A stretch of DNA of 64,000 bases from Terribacillus saccharophilus (lineage in GTDB: Bacteria; Bacillota; Bacilli; Bacillales; Amphibacillaceae): assembly GCF_002272075.1 (NCBI RefSeq), contig NZ_NPBJ01000013.1:62001-126000 (forward strand), read 5' to 3'. Positions 8,320-20,415 of this stretch are shown here, piece after piece. The notes beneath the pieces were generated by a model, which worked only from the letters and a program-made list of their open reading frames with translations, did not search any database and was not told where the DNA came from. The translations under genes and the position numbers were made by a program. Positions within the stretch are counted from its first letter, which is position 1. Each line of letters begins with the position of its first letter.

Positions 8320-9108
8320 TTATTTGTATTTGACCGACCCGCCGTTCACTGGGAATTCTGCTCCAGTGACATACGTCGCTTTATCAGAAGCTAAGAAGAC
8401 AATCACATTGGCAATCTCTTCAGGTTTCCCAATCTCACCGCGCGGAATTTGACGGACTTCCTTCGCGAAGTAGCTGACCGCTTCCTCTCCTTCTTTATCG
8501 AACATATCACTAAGCATATCGACCATACCGCCTGGCTTATTCCACATCGTTGTACGAGTCGGACCTGGTGACACGACATTCACACGGATATCTCCGCCAA
8601 ACTCATCTGATAAGGCTTGTGTCAGATTAAGAATAGCTGCTTTGCTGCCGCTGTAATCAATCGCAAACGAATCCGGTACGTGTCCGCTCTCAGATGCTAC
8701 ATTGACGATACTCGCCCCAGGCTGTTTCTTCAGTTCCGGAATAGCCGCTTTCGTTAATGCTACGACAGCAAATAAATTCGTCTCGAAAGTCTCTTTCCAT
8801 ATATCCAACGTTACATCCATGAAACTATCTTTATAGATGGCAATCCCCGCAACATTCGCTAGGATGTCAAGCTTTCCGAAATGAGAAACAGCCGCTTCGA
8901 CCACTTTGTCAGCAACACCTTCATCAGTCAGATCCAGCTCCAGTGGCAGGAAAGAAGAATGATCTGCAATATCTTTCACATTATCCAACGTCAAGCTGAC
9001 ACCGACAACTTTCGCTCCCTCTTTCAAAAATGCCTTCACTGTCTCCAAGCCGATACCATCATTGGCACCAGTCACGATTGCTACTTTGCCTTCTAAATTA
9101 TAACTCAT
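8320..9108 (-). CDS. Short-chain dehydrogenase/reductase
   Basis: A 262-residue classical SDR. The cofactor motif TGANDGIG lies near residues 14-21, followed by NVAG-like (NVAGIA) near 85 and the active-site Tyr-x3-Lys in DYSGSKAA near 156. Substrate cannot be inferred. The ATG at 9108 has AAGGAG at 9 nt; upstream in-frame ATGs are badly spaced. It is a separate unit between yunE and yoaT. Confidence 0.85.
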   Translation of the reverse strand: MSYNLEGKVAIVTGANDGIGLETVKAFLKEGAKVVGVSLTLDNVKDIADHSSFLPLELDLTDEGVADKVVEAAVSHFGKLDILANVAGIAIYKDSFMDVTLDIWKETFETNLFAVVALTKAAIPELKKQPGASIVNVASESGHVPDSFAIDYSGSKAAILNLTQALSDEFGGDIRVNVVSPGPTRTTMWNKPGGMVDMLSDMFDKEGEEAVSYFAKEVRQIPRGEIGKPEEIANVIVFLASDKATYVTGAEFPVNGGSVKYK

Positions 9109-9211
9109 GGACTTCATCTCCTTTGATTCTTCACATAAGGAAATATTCCCAGTCGAAGTTATAACCAAACATTTATCTCTCGCTTTGCTAAATGCAGTTT
9201 GCTAAATAAAT

Positions 9212-10057
9212 TTATGTGGTTCTTCCCTTAAACTTCTTCAGCGTAGCTACAATAAGGAAGCTGACAATTACTAATAATAGCCATGAGCTCACCTTCCCTA
9301 AATGAACAAGGCTCCATGCTTCCGTTTGGTTCGGATATTCCCAAGCTCCGAAGAATGTTGCAATATTCTCAGCTACCCAGATAAAAAAGCCGATAAGTAC
9401 AAAGGAAAGTACGAGCGGCATTTTATAACGAATTCCACCAACCTCGTAAGTAACCCATGCTCGCCAAAAGACGATAAGTACCAGCCCAGATAGAATCCAC
9501 CGAATATCAATCCAGAAATGATGAAGGAAGAAATTCAAGTAAATAGCAGCTGCAAGTGGAACCACAACGAGATACGGGGGCCACTGAATAAGATCTACTT
9601 TAAGTCTTCTCCAAGCCTGGCAGAGATAACTCGCAACACTTGCGTACATGAAGCCGCTATACAAAGGAACGCCGAAGATTTTGAAGTGGCCTTCTTCGGG
9701 ATAAGACCAGGAACCCATATGTACCTTGAACAATTCGAGCGCAAGACCAATAATGTGGAACACTGTAATCACTTTTAGTTCATCCCGTGTTTCTAGTCCG
9801 GAACGCAGCATCAGCCATTGCATCAGGAGACAGATAACTAGCAGCCAGTCATAACGCGGAAGAAAGGGCAGCGGAATAACTTGAGTCAGAGCCAAAGAAG
9901 CAAAAATCACGACCGGAAACAAACATGATAATGCCTGATCCCAGCCAAAACGAACGAGCTGCGTTAATGCTCCCAACATTCTCGAAGCTAATGTTCTCTT
10001 TTGGAATGCCGGTAATTCCTGTCCTGCATAGTAAGTCAGATTGCGATTTCTATACAT
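9212..10057 (-). CDS. yoaT: DUF817 membrane protein (YoaT-like)
   Basis: A 281-residue polytopic protein with about eight helices. The N-terminal FGWDQALSCLFPVVIF and central GSWSYPEEGHFKIFGVPLYSGFM (read in pieces) are DUF817 features. Function is unknown. The ATG at 10057 has GGAGGG at 8 nt. It follows a YozG-like regulator and a YoaS-like DUF2975 gene, the same trio and order as B. subtilis yoaS-yozG-yoaT. Confidence 0.8.
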   Translation of the reverse strand: MYRNRNLTYYAGQELPAFQKRTLASRMLGALTQLVRFGWDQALSCLFPVVIFASLALTQVIPLPFLPRYDWLLVICLLMQWLMLRSGLETRDELKVITVFHIIGLALELFKVHMGSWSYPEEGHFKIFGVPLYSGFMYASVASYLCQAWRRLKVDLIQWPPYLVVVPLAAAIYLNFFLHHFWIDIRWILSGLVLIVFWRAWVTYEVGGIRYKMPLVLSFVLIGFFIWVAENIATFFGAWEYPNQTEAWSLVHLGKVSSWLLLVIVSFLIVATLKKFKGRTT

Positions 10058-10108
10058 AGCTTTATCCCTCCAGTACTTTCTTCCTCTTACCACATTTGCG
10101 CTACTTCA

Positions 10109-10321
10109 TTACACTTCATCATTTTGGTATTCCAGTATATCTCCTGGCTGACAATCCAAAGCCTTACAAATAGCATCTAACGTTGATACTCGTAACGCCT
10201 TTGCTTTTCCGTTTTTTAAAATAGATAGATTGGCCATCGTGATTCCAACCTTCTCGGACAGTTCGGTTACACTCATTTTTCTTTTTGCCAGCATTACATC
10301 TATATTTATAATTATCGCCAT
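10109..10321 (-). CDS. yozG: YozG-like Cro/C1-type transcriptional regulator
   Basis: A 70-residue protein that is almost only a helix-turn-helix: MSVTELSEKVGITMANLSIL (about 16-35) followed by STLDAICKALDCQPGDIL. This YozG/YoaZ-type single-domain regulator is commonly paired with DUF2975 proteins. The ATG at 10321 has GAGGTG. It starts 10 nt after the yoaS stop, so it is in the same operon and may act with the membrane protein as partner. Confidence 0.85.
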   Translation of the reverse strand: MAIIINIDVMLAKRKMSVTELSEKVGITMANLSILKNGKAKALRVSTLDAICKALDCQPGDILEYQNDEV

Positions 10322-10331
10322 ATTTCTCACC

Positions 10332-10811
10332 TCAGACCGTTAAGTCATTTTCTGATTTAATATCAATGGCATTTTTCAGCAGCTTTTGCAGGACAGCAGC
10401 AAAGATTGCTACTACTAACGGTGCGAAGATAAGTGCCATTCCTACTAGAATAAGTCCCGGAGCATCATCTCTTTCTGCAACGACATAAATTAACGGGAGA
10501 AGTATTACGTAAACAATACTGATAGTTATGGAGCAGTGTTTAATATTCTTTAATGCCTTAACAGACAAATCGGAAAAAGCCACATTTTTGTCAATATAAC
10601 CAAGCAGACGGAAAGACTGATATAGAGCTAGAAAATATGCCAATGCCGTTACATACAACCCAACCAAAACAGGATATTTTAAAAATTCTACTTCCGGATA
10701 ATAATCTGCCGAACCAAAAGCTATATTCGGAATTGCAAAAATACATAATGCAAGAACCGGCAATGCCATTAGAAAGACAGCCAGCTTTAAAAAGAGTGTT
10801 TCACGTTTCAT
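10332..10811 (-). CDS. yoaS: DUF2975 membrane protein (YoaS-like)
   Basis: A 159-residue protein with four predicted helices and the DUF2975 arrangement; the central FRLLGYIDKNVAFSDLSVKA is typical. Function is not established, but its genes are regularly followed by a small XRE regulator, as here. The ATG is preceded by AGGTG. It is the first gene of the operon and has a perfect AT-rich inverted repeat upstream. Confidence 0.8.
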   Translation of the reverse strand: MKRETLFLKLAVFLMALPVLALCIFAIPNIAFGSADYYPEVEFLKYPVLVGLYVTALAYFLALYQSFRLLGYIDKNVAFSDLSVKALKNIKHCSITISIVYVILLPLIYVVAERDDAPGLILVGMALIFAPLVVAIFAAVLQKLLKNAIDIKSENDLTV

Positions 10812-10852
10812 AAGAGCACCTCACTTGTTTTTCTTATTTATGATATTAATAC

Positions 10853-10879
10853 ATTATTTATCGTTTTACAATAAATAAT
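10853..10879. promoter_or_regulatory. Perfect 9-bp inverted repeat upstream of yoaS, candidate operator
   Basis: ATTATTTAT (10853-10861) and ATAAATAAT (10871-10879) are exact inverted copies separated by 9 nt, 42 nt upstream of yoaS. This is a natural place for autoregulation by the YozG-like regulator; that link is inference. Confidence 0.4.
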
Positions 10880-10914
10880 TACTGCATAATAACGTTTTTT
10901 TATTGATATAGACA

Positions 10915-10950
10915 AATAAAAAAAGCATTCTCGGCAAGAAAGAATGCTTT
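10915..10950 (-). terminator. Terminator downstream of the PepSY gene
   Basis: AAAGCATTCT (10922-10931) pairs with AGAATGCTTT (10941-10950). On the minus strand the stem is followed by seven T then ATTT. Confidence 0.75.
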
Positions 10951-11045
10951 ATATGTTAAATTTGTAAGATGGACGTTTACGATATTTATAGTAAATGAAC
11001 AGTTCGGCCTATGCACCTTATTCCTTCTTATTACTGCCTCAGATA

Positions 11046-11294
11046 TCAATCATCATTTTCTTGTTCAATTTTTAGTATTCTGCCGTTTTTGGCTAGTATC
11101 TCTACTTCATATATCATTCCTTCTGCTGTCATAATGAATACCTCATAAACTAAAACACCATTTTCTAGGTCCATATCTACATGCATTACTCTTCCAGGTA
11201 CTCTTTGAAGAGCTATTTCTTGTGCTTGTTGCATTGTGATTCTTTGTCTCTGCATTGGTAATTGGTTGCTGTTATAAGAATAATCTTGATCCAT
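11046..11294 (-). CDS. Small PepSY-domain protein
   Basis: An 82-residue protein. After a polar Gln-rich N-terminus, ITMQQAQEIALQRVPGRV and a following beta-rich stretch ending EVEILAKNGRILKIEQE make one PepSY unit. There is no signal peptide or helix, so it appears cytoplasmic or forespore-located. PepSY units often inhibit peptidases or bind peptides; the role here is unknown. The ATG at 11294 has AGGAGG at 9 nt. It is a single-gene unit with its own terminator. Confidence 0.7.
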   Translation of the reverse strand: MDQDYSYNSNQLPMQRQRITMQQAQEIALQRVPGRVMHVDMDLENGVLVYEVFIMTAEGMIYEVEILAKNGRILKIEQENDD

Positions 11295-11424
11295 AGGAAT
11301 CTTCCTCCTCACGAAAGTTGAACTCATTTATCTTTATACAACTAACAAGTTTAATGTTCCTAAACTAAAGTCTACGTAAGAAAAAGCAGTAGATTCCTAT
11401 TTCCCTTGTCTTTCTTTATTTTTT

Positions 11425-11463
11425 CATAAAAAAAGAAGACGAACTTCAAAAGTTCGTCTTCTT
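11425..11463 (-). terminator. Terminator of the suf operon
   Basis: AAGAAGACGAACTT (11433-11446) and AAGTTCGTCTTCTT (11450-11463) form a 14-bp perfect stem with a 3-nt loop. It is followed on the minus strand by seven T. Confidence 0.9.
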
Positions 11464-11482
11464 GATATAAATATTACGTTTA

Positions 11483-12880
11483 TTAACCGATAGAACCTTC
11501 CATCTCGAATTTAATCAGACGGTTCATTTCAACGGCATATTCCATTGGAAGTTCTTTCGTGAATGGCTCGATGAAGCCCATTACGATCATTTCTGTCGCT
11601 TCTTCTTGAGAGATACCACGACTCATCAAGTAGAACAATTGCTCTTCGGATACTTTGGAAACTTTCGCTTCGTGTTCCAAAGAGATGTTCTCATTGAAGA
11701 TCTCGTTGTAAGGAATCGTATCGGAAGTGGATTTATTATCCAGGATCAGCGTATCACACTCGATGTTAGAGCGAGCGCCGTCTGCTTTCTTACCGAAGTG
11801 AACGATTCCGCGATAAGTTACTTTACCACCTTGTTTAGAGATGGATTTAGAAACGATCGTAGAAGAAGTGTTTGGTGCCAAATGATGCATTTTCGCACCA
11901 GCATCCTGATGCTGCCCTTTACCTGCAAGTGCGATAGACAATGTCATACCGCGTGCGCCTTCACCTTTTAAGATGATTGCAGGGTATTTCATTGTAAGTT
12001 TGGAACCGATGTTGCCATCAACCCATTCCATCGTACCATTTGCATCAACAGTCGCACGTTTTGTAACTAGGTTATAAACGTTATTTGCCCAGTTCTGGAT
12101 TGTTGTATAACGGCAGTAAGCATCTTTTGCTACATAGATCTCAACAACCGCACTATGCAAGGAGTTCGTTGTATACACTGGAGCAGTACATCCCTCAACA
12201 TAGTGTATAGATGCATCTTCATCAACGATAATAAGCGTACGCTCGAATTGACCCATATTCTCAGAGTTGATCCGGAAGTATGCTTGCAATGGAATATCTG
12301 TCTTTACGCCCTTCGGTACATAGATGAAGGAACCTCCGGACCAGACTGCTGAGTTTAAAGCTGAGAATTTGTTATCGGAAGGCGGAATAAGCTTACCGAA
12401 ATATTCTCGGAACAAATCTTCATTTTCTTTAAGCGCAGTATCTGTATCTTTAAAGATGATACCCATATCCGCTAAGTCTTCCTTCAGGTTATGGTAGACA
12501 ACTTCTGATTCGTACTGTGCGGAAACACCAGCAAGGTATTTCTGTTCAGCTTCCGGAATACCTAGTTTATCAAATGTGTTCTTGATTTCTTCCGGTACCT
12601 CGTCCCAGGAACGCTCGGAACGCTCGGATGGTTTCACGTAATATGTGATTTCATCAAAATCAAGCTCAGCAAGGTCTCCACCCCACTGCGGCATTGGTTT
12701 CTTATAGAACTGCTCCAAGGATTTAAGACGGAAGTCAAGCATCCATTGTGGTTCTTCTTTCATCTTAGAGATTTCTTCAACGATTCTAGGTGTAAGGCCT
12801 TTTTCCGTACGGAAAATGGAAACATCACGATCACTGAATCCATACTGGTAATCTCCAATTTCAGGCGCTTTTTTAGCCAT
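11483..12880 (-). CDS. sufB: Fe-S cluster scaffold protein SufB
   Basis: A 465-residue SufB, last gene of the sufCDSUB operon. It pairs with SufD and SufC to form the SufBCD scaffold on which Fe-S clusters are built. Family features include [19 protein letters not shown] and the C-terminal [20 protein letters not shown]. Length is normal. The ATG has GGAGG at good spacing. Strong conservation and codon use fit an essential gene. Confidence 0.97.
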   Translation of the reverse strand: MAKKAPEIGDYQYGFSDRDVSIFRTEKGLTPRIVEEISKMKEEPQWMLDFRLKSLEQFYKKPMPQWGGDLAELDFDEITYYVKPSERSERSWDEVPEEIKNTFDKLGIPEAEQKYLAGVSAQYESEVVYHNLKEDLADMGIIFKDTDTALKENEDLFREYFGKLIPPSDNKFSALNSAVWSGGSFIYVPKGVKTDIPLQAYFRINSENMGQFERTLIIVDEDASIHYVEGCTAPVYTTNSLHSAVVEIYVAKDAYCRYTTIQNWANNVYNLVTKRATVDANGTMEWVDGNIGSKLTMKYPAIILKGEGARGMTLSIALAGKGQHQDAGAKMHHLAPNTSSTIVSKSISKQGGKVTYRGIVHFGKKADGARSNIECDTLILDNKSTSDTIPYNEIFNENISLEHEAKVSKVSEEQLFYLMSRGISQEEATEMIVMGFIEPFTKELPMEYAVEMNRLIKFEMEGSIG

Positions 12881-12932
12881 AGTAAAACCTCCTTATAGGA
12901 TTACATCTATTTCACACGACAGTGTTCAAGTC

Positions 12933-15887
<2,955 letters not shown>

Positions 15888-15904
15888 AAGATCCCTCCTC
15901 CAGT

Positions 15905-16684
15905 TTACGCGTTAATTGTTTCGTCTTGGATGTTCAGCTCTTGTTTGATCCAATCGTAGCCTTCTGCTTCCAAACGCTTAGAAAGCTCAGATCCGCCGGA
16001 TTTAACAACACGGCCTTGCATCATAACGTGTACGAAGTCAGGCTCGATGTAGTTTAACAAACGCTGGTAGTGGGTAATGATTAGGCAACCGAAGTTTTCG
16101 TCGCGCAGTTTGTTGATTCCTTTTGCAACAACTTTCAGTGCATCGATATCAAGACCAGAGTCAATCTCGTCAAGGATACCGATTTCAGCTTTCATCATTA
16201 GAAGCTGAAGGATTTCATTACGCTTTTTCTCCCCGCCGGAGAAACCTTCGTTCAAGTAACGCTGTGCCATGTTCTTATCCATTTCAAGGAAGTCCATAGC
16301 TTCATCCATCTCTTTAATAAATTTCATCAATGGAATCTCATCGCCTTCCGCGCGTCGAGCGTTGATGGAAGAGCGAAGGAAGTCAGAGTTTGTTACACCG
16401 CTGATTTCACTTGGATACTGCATTGCAAGGAACAGACCAGCACGAGCACGCTCGTCCACTTCCATTTCCAAAACATCTTCTCCGTCCAAAGTGATGCTTC
16501 CGCTTGTCACTTCGTATTTAGGATGTCCCATGATTGCGGATGCCAACGTAGATTTACCAGTACCGTTTGGTCCCATTACTGCGTGGAATTCACCGCTCTT
16601 TATCGTAAGGTTTACACCTTTTAGAATTTCCTTATCTTCAATCGAAACATGTAGGTCTTTAATTTCTAAAACTGAACCTGCCAT
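15905..16684 (-). CDS. sufC: Fe-S assembly ATPase SufC
   Basis: A 259-residue ABC-type ATPase and first gene of the operon. Walker A is GPNGTGKST (about 38-46), the signature is FSGGEKKR, and Walker B is ILDEIDSGLD. SufC powers the SufBCD scaffold. It is cytoplasmic with no permease partner. A sigma-A-type promoter lies about 80-110 nt upstream. Confidence 0.97.
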   Translation of the reverse strand: MAGSVLEIKDLHVSIEDKEILKGVNLTIKSGEFHAVMGPNGTGKSTLASAIMGHPKYEVTSGSITLDGEDVLEMEVDERARAGLFLAMQYPSEISGVTNSDFLRSSINARRAEGDEIPLMKFIKEMDEAMDFLEMDKNMAQRYLNEGFSGGEKKRNEILQLLMMKAEIGILDEIDSGLDIDALKVVAKGINKLRDENFGCLIITHYQRLLNYIEPDFVHVMMQGRVVKSGGSELSKRLEAEGYDWIKQELNIQDETINA

Positions 16685-16765
16685 TTATAAACCCTCCGAT
16701 AGCTGCTATTTTATAAGTTTCGATAATACGTTATTTAAACACATTATCAATTTATTCTCATTACA

Positions 16766-16794
16766 ATCTTAAAGCATTATTCGACCATTATCAA
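16766..16794 (-). promoter_or_regulatory. Sigma-A-type promoter for sufCDSUB
   Basis: On the minus strand TTGATA (16794-16789) and TAAGAT (16771-16766) are 17 bp apart, about 80 nt upstream of sufC. The rest of the 230-nt gap is AT-rich with no other clear element except the metQ terminator. Confidence 0.55.
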
Positions 16795-16862
16795 CTTTTT
16801 TACTGGATAAATACACAGTTTTAACATGATCTTTTTCTATTGTATCACACATCCAATTCAAG

Positions 16863-16900
16863 CCAAAAATAAAGCCTCTGCTGAGAATTCCAGCAAAGGC
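16863..16900 (-). terminator. Terminator of the metNPQ operon
   Basis: GCCTCTGCTG (16874-16883) pairs with CAGCAAAGGC (16891-16900) with one mismatch. The minus-strand continuation is TTTATTTTT. Confidence 0.75.
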
Positions 16901-16916
16901 ATGAGAATAGTGATAC

Positions 16917-17744
16917 TTATTTATCGACAGGAAGAATTGCTCCGTCGTAATTGTCTTCGATAAACTGTTTGATTTCATCAGAATGAAGGACATCCATCAA
17001 TTTCTGCAATGCTTCATTGTCTTTGTCTTCGGCACGTGCCGCTACGATGTTCCCATAAGGAGAATCAGTACCTTCAAGGATCAATGCGTCCTCAGAAGGC
17101 GTAAGACCTGCTTGCAATGCATAGTTCGTATTGATGACCACTAATGCATCTTCTTCGGATTCATACGTATCCGGAAGGAAAGCTGGATCAACATCCATGC
17201 TGAATTTCAGGTTTTTCGGGTTATCTGCAATATCATCCAAAGTAGCATCTACAGGCTCGACACCATCTTTAATTTTGATAAGGCCTTCCTCTTGGAAGAT
17301 GGATAGGATACGTCCTTGCTCAGAAACGTTACGACCCATAATTACTTCAGTACCATCTTTAATATCATCTACGCTTTCGATATTCTTAGAATACACACCC
17401 ATTGGCTCCAAGTGAACTGCTCCAAGGCTGATCAAGTCATAGCCAGTATCTGCGTTAGAAGTTTCTAGATAAGGAATGTGCTGGAAGTAGTTAGCATCCA
17501 AGTCTCCGCTTTCTAAATCATCGTTCGGAAGTACATAATCCTGATACTCTTCAATCTCAAGATTGACTCCTTCTTTTTCAAGGATAGGCTGTGCTTCTTT
17601 AAGAATTTCAGCGTGCGGTGTGCTGGAAGCACCCACTTTGATTGTTGTTGTTTCTTCATCGCCTGAGCCGCTGTCAGATGAACCACAGGCTGCCAGGAAG
17701 ATCATGAAAGCTGCTGATAAAATAACTAATAATGCCTTTTTCAA
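16917..17744 (-). CDS. metQ: Methionine ABC transporter, substrate-binding lipoprotein MetQ
   Basis: A 275-residue NlpA/MetQ-family lipoprotein. The lipobox is LAAC with the modified Cys at residue 20, followed by a Ser/Gly/Asp linker. The binding domain starts TTIKVGASSTPHAEIL and has the family stretch ANYFQHIPYL. It delivers methionine to MetP/MetN. It is the third gene of metN-metP-metQ under the SAM riboswitch. Confidence 0.95.
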   Translation of the reverse strand: MKKALLVILSAAFMIFLAACGSSDSGSGDEETTTIKVGASSTPHAEILKEAQPILEKEGVNLEIEEYQDYVLPNDDLESGDLDANYFQHIPYLETSNADTGYDLISLGAVHLEPMGVYSKNIESVDDIKDGTEVIMGRNVSEQGRILSIFQEEGLIKIKDGVEPVDATLDDIADNPKNLKFSMDVDPAFLPDTYESEEDALVVINTNYALQAGLTPSEDALILEGTDSPYGNIVAARAEDKDNEALQKLMDVLHSDEIKQFIEDNYDGAILPVDK

Positions 17745-17757
17745 ATGAATCTCTCCT

Positions 17758-18426
17758 TTATCGTTTATCTAATTTATTTGAAATCAAGTCTCCAATAAAT
17801 TGGAAGACAAATACCACAATAACAATTAAAAGCGTACAGATGAATACAACATCAAACTGACGTCGCTGGAAGCCGTAGAAGTAAGCGAAATCGCCTAAAC
17901 CGCCTGCTCCGATAACACCTGCAACTGCTGTAGAACCAATTAACGCAATTGCTGTTACTGTAAGACCAGAAACAAGTGCTGGCATGGATTCTTTCAGCAG
18001 TACTTTGAACATGATCGTACTATTCTTTGCACCCATTGCCTTAGCAGCTTCCACTACTCCGTTGTCTACTTCTTTCAATGCAATTTCAACTAACCGCGCA
18101 TAGAAAGGCGCTGACCCAATGATAAGTGCGGGCAATGCTGCCTCCGGACCGCGGATTGTACCGACGATAAAATCAGTAAATGGGAATAGAAGCAGGATAA
18201 GGATGATGAACGGAATCGCCCGGAATATGTTGACGACCGCTGCTACGATTCCGTAGACAATTTTATTTTCCCAAAGCTTGCCTCTGCTAGTCAGATAAAG
18301 TAAAAGACCAAGGATGATACCAATGATGAATGTACCGATCAAGGAAAGAATCGTCATATAGAATGTCTCATAGATGGCTGTGTTCAAGTCTGCAATATCT
18401 ACATTCGGAAACCACTTCTCAAACAA
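17758..18426 (-). CDS. metP: Methionine ABC transporter permease MetP (MetI)
   Basis: A 222-residue permease with five helices. The EAA-type loop reads GVVEAAKAMGAKNSTIMFKV. It forms the membrane channel for MetNPQ. The gene overlaps metN by 8 nt. Confidence 0.95.
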   Translation of the reverse strand: MFEKWFPNVDIADLNTAIYETFYMTILSLIGTFIIGIILGLLLYLTSRGKLWENKIVYGIVAAVVNIFRAIPFIILILLLFPFTDFIVGTIRGPEAALPALIIGSAPFYARLVEIALKEVDNGVVEAAKAMGAKNSTIMFKVLLKESMPALVSGLTVTAIALIGSTAVAGVIGAGGLGDFAYFYGFQRRQFDVVFICTLLIVIVVFVFQFIGDLISNKLDKR

Positions 18427-19441
18427 GTTCCTGCACCTCCGCTTTTACATTTGCTCCGCGGATGAAGTCCAGTGCCTTCTCCACTTCCGATTCATTGCCC
18501 ACTAGCTGTAAGAAAAGATTGCCGACTGCGCCGGTTTGCGTCTGCAAAACATTCCCCTGCAGGATATTGATATCCACATCGAATTGTTTCGCAGTCTGGC
18601 TGACGACCGTCTGATTCACGTTTTCCCCAGAGAAAGAAAGCTTTACGATCGTGCCAGTTCCTTCTTTGACTACTGCTGCGGATAAAGAAGCATACTGTTC
18701 ACTTCCATCCAATTGTCGAACGAAGCGCTTCGTAATATCCTGCTGCGGATTCTGGAATACATGCGTTGCATCTCCTTGTTCCACAACTTTTCCGGTATCC
18801 ATAACAGCTACACGGTGGCAGATTTTACGGATTACATTCATTTCATGTGTAATCAATACGATAGTCAACCCGAGACGTTTATTGATGTCCACAAGCAAAT
18901 CAAGGATTGAGTCTGTTGTTTCCGGATCCAGTGCGGATGTTGCTTCATCACATAGAAGCACTTTCGGATCGTTAGCCAACGCCCTTGCAATGCCGACTCG
19001 CTGCTTCTGTCCACCGCTCAGTTGAGAGGGGTAGGCGTTTTCGCGTCCTTGCAATCCTACTAGCTCAATCAGACGATCCACTTTTGCCTTTCTTTCTTTT
19101 TTCGGCACACCTGCGATTTCCAATGGAAAAGCAATGTTTTGGTGTACAGTACGAGACCATAGCAGATTGAAATGCTGGAAGATCATCCCGATTTCTTGTC
19201 TGGCAAGGCGAAGTTCATTTTTGCGCTGTTTGACGATATCCTTGCCATTGATTATTATTTCACCAGCTGTCGGTTCTTCGAGACGGTTCAGCAGGCGAAC
19301 GAAAGTACTTTTCCCAGCACCGCTGTAGCCAATTACGCCGAAAATCTCACCTGACTCAATTTTCAGATTAAGCTCATCGACCGCTGTAATATTCTGTTTT
19401 TTCGTACGATATATCTTGGAGAGGTTTTTGATAGTGATCAA
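18419..19441 (-). CDS. metN: Methionine ABC transporter ATPase MetN
   Basis: A 340-residue ATPase. Walker A GYSGAGKST (about 38-46), LSGGQKQRVGIARAL signature and LLCDEATSALD Walker B are all present. The C-terminal ~100 residues form the ACT-like NIL domain that senses cytoplasmic methionine. The start is a TTG at 19441, 8 nt after AGGAGG; no better start exists. It is the first gene of the operon, downstream of the S-box. Confidence 0.95.
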   Translation of the reverse strand: MITIKNLSKIYRTKKQNITAVDELNLKIESGEIFGVIGYSGAGKSTFVRLLNRLEEPTAGEIIINGKDIVKQRKNELRLARQEIGMIFQHFNLLWSRTVHQNIAFPLEIAGVPKKERKAKVDRLIELVGLQGRENAYPSQLSGGQKQRVGIARALANDPKVLLCDEATSALDPETTDSILDLLVDINKRLGLTIVLITHEMNVIRKICHRVAVMDTGKVVEQGDATHVFQNPQQDITKRFVRQLDGSEQYASLSAAVVKEGTGTIVKLSFSGENVNQTVVSQTAKQFDVDINILQGNVLQTQTGAVGNLFLQLVGNESEVEKALDFIRGANVKAEVQELV

Positions 19442-19478
19442 TATCCGCTCCTCCTTCCTCGTGTTGCTTTATAAGCAT

Positions 19479-19515
19479 AAAAAAGCGTCTTTTTGTTCAG
19501 AGAACAAAAAGACGC
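19479..19515 (-). terminator. Riboswitch-controlled terminator ahead of metN
   Basis: GCGTCTTTTTGTTC (19485-19498) pairs with GAACAAAAAGACGC (19502-19515), followed on the minus strand by six T. TTGTTCTCT in this hairpin can instead pair with AGAGAACA at 19532-19539, next to the aptamer's P1 3' strand, giving the antiterminator. Confidence 0.9.
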
Positions 19516-19535
19516 AGCTGCGTTCGATAATTGTT

Positions 19536-19637
19536 CTCTCATCTGTACAGGTTCCCCTGCAGGAATTGGCACCATACAGGATAACCTGTGGTTGCCGGGC
19601 TTCATCGGGCCAGTCCCTCCGCCACTCTTGATAAGAG
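19536..19637 (-). promoter_or_regulatory. SAM-I riboswitch (S-box) aptamer
   Basis: Minus strand: CTCTTATCAAGAG opens the element, then GGCGGAGGGACTGGCCC, GATGAAGCCCGGCAACC and a closing GATGAGAG that pairs with CTCTTATC as P1. These are the S-box core motifs, in order. SAM binding should stabilise P1 and allow the downstream terminator, shutting metNPQ off when methionine/SAM is plentiful. Confidence 0.96.
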
Positions 19638-19661
19638 TATAGTTATATGATTGCTAAAAGG

Positions 19662-19691
19662 AGTTTAGCATCTAGTCAATATTCTTGTCAA
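19662..19691 (-). promoter_or_regulatory. Probable promoter of the met leader
   Basis: Minus strand TTGACA (19691-19686) and TAAACT (19667-19662) are 18 bp apart, so transcription would start some 15-20 nt before the aptamer. A second TTGACT lies in the spacer. Confidence 0.5.
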
Positions 19692-19697
19692 CATATT

Positions 19698-20027
19698 TCA
19701 CAGACTTCCTTGACCTCCCAGAAATAGAAGTGCCTCTACAAGCAGGATATGCTGATAATCGCCGTCCACTACTTGCTTGTTACGGATACTGCGAAGCTGT
19801 ACCTCACCAGCAAGAAGCTCCTGCAGTGTCTGCTCATCAGTACGTATATGTAAAATACCATAAGGCTTAGAAGCTGGTGTCGTGAGGCTGCTTCTGTCTA
19901 TATGTAAATCAAAATGTGCATCTCCCCATTCAATGAAGACCTTCAGCCGCTTGTCATTACATAAAGGCAGCAGATCCTCCCTTACCTCGATCTGATGCTT
20001 AAGCTTTGTCAGTTTTTCGATGATCAC
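19698..20027 (-). CDS. yusD: YusD-like small protein, function unknown
   Basis: A ~109-residue soluble protein ending LLVEALLFLGGQGSL. I see no catalytic motif or membrane segment; the alternating beta pattern with FIEWGDAHFDLHI could suit a lipid- or ligand-binding fold, which is only a guess. The gene holds the position of B. subtilis yusD beside metN. An ATG at 20033 lies too close to GGGAGG; the GTG at 20027 has 8 nt spacing and is preferred. Confidence 0.6.
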   Translation of the reverse strand: MIIEKLTKLKHQIEVREDLLPLCNDKRLKVFIEWGDAHFDLHIDRSSLTTPASKPYGILHIRTDEQTLQELLAGEVQLRSIRNKQVVDGDYQHILLVEALLFLGGQGSL

Positions 20028-20081
20028 TGCCATTCCCTCCCTACACTGTATTTGGCTCTTCTTGTTCTGATTTCCTGCAAG

Positions 20082-20114
20082 AAAAAACAGCTTTCCAAAT
20101 CGGAAAGCTGTTTT
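20082..20114 (-). terminator. Terminator after yusE
   Basis: AAAACAGCTTTCC (20084-20096) pairs with GGAAAGCTGTTTT (20102-20114). Six T follow on the minus strand. It separates the yusF-yusE unit from yusD. Confidence 0.85.
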
Positions 20115-20415
20115 ATTCGCTCAGCGTCTTCGCCAGCATATGCTGAACGGAATGAAACGCATATATTTTTTCCTGAACTTCCCCTTGTTTGAATGTAATA
20201 AGACAAGGTACACTTTCAATCTGATTTTCCTGCATAAAATCAGGAAAAAGAGAGGCGTTCAATTTATGGTAATGTTCCTGGCCTGTCACGGCCTCCACTG
20301 TAAGGAGCATTTTTTCTGCAAGCTGACAAGTACCGCAAAAAGGTGTGTGCACAAATATTCTTGCTTGCTCCTGGTGTGTGACTTTCTGAACCTCTGTTTT
20401 GATAACCTCGATAAT
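20113..20415 (-). CDS. yusE: YusE-like thioredoxin-fold protein, start codon unclear
   Basis: A thioredoxin-like protein with an active-site-type CGTC in VHTPFCGTCQLAEKML and the cis-Pro segment ESVPCLITFK. The only standard start in frame is the GTG at 20352, which puts CGTC at residues 6-9 and removes the first strand. The frame stays open, with the family-like IIEVIKTEVQKV, up to an ATT at 20415 just after a TGA and a GAAGGG. An ATG at 20419 is one frame off. Either ATT is the start or a base is lost near 20415. Total length from ATT is 100 residues, normal for YusE. Confidence 0.6.
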   Translation of the reverse strand: MIEVIKTEVQKVTHQEQARIFVHTPFCGTCQLAEKMLLTVEAVTGQEHYHKLNASLFPDFMQENQIESVPCLITFKQGEVQEKIYAFHSVQHMLAKTLSE

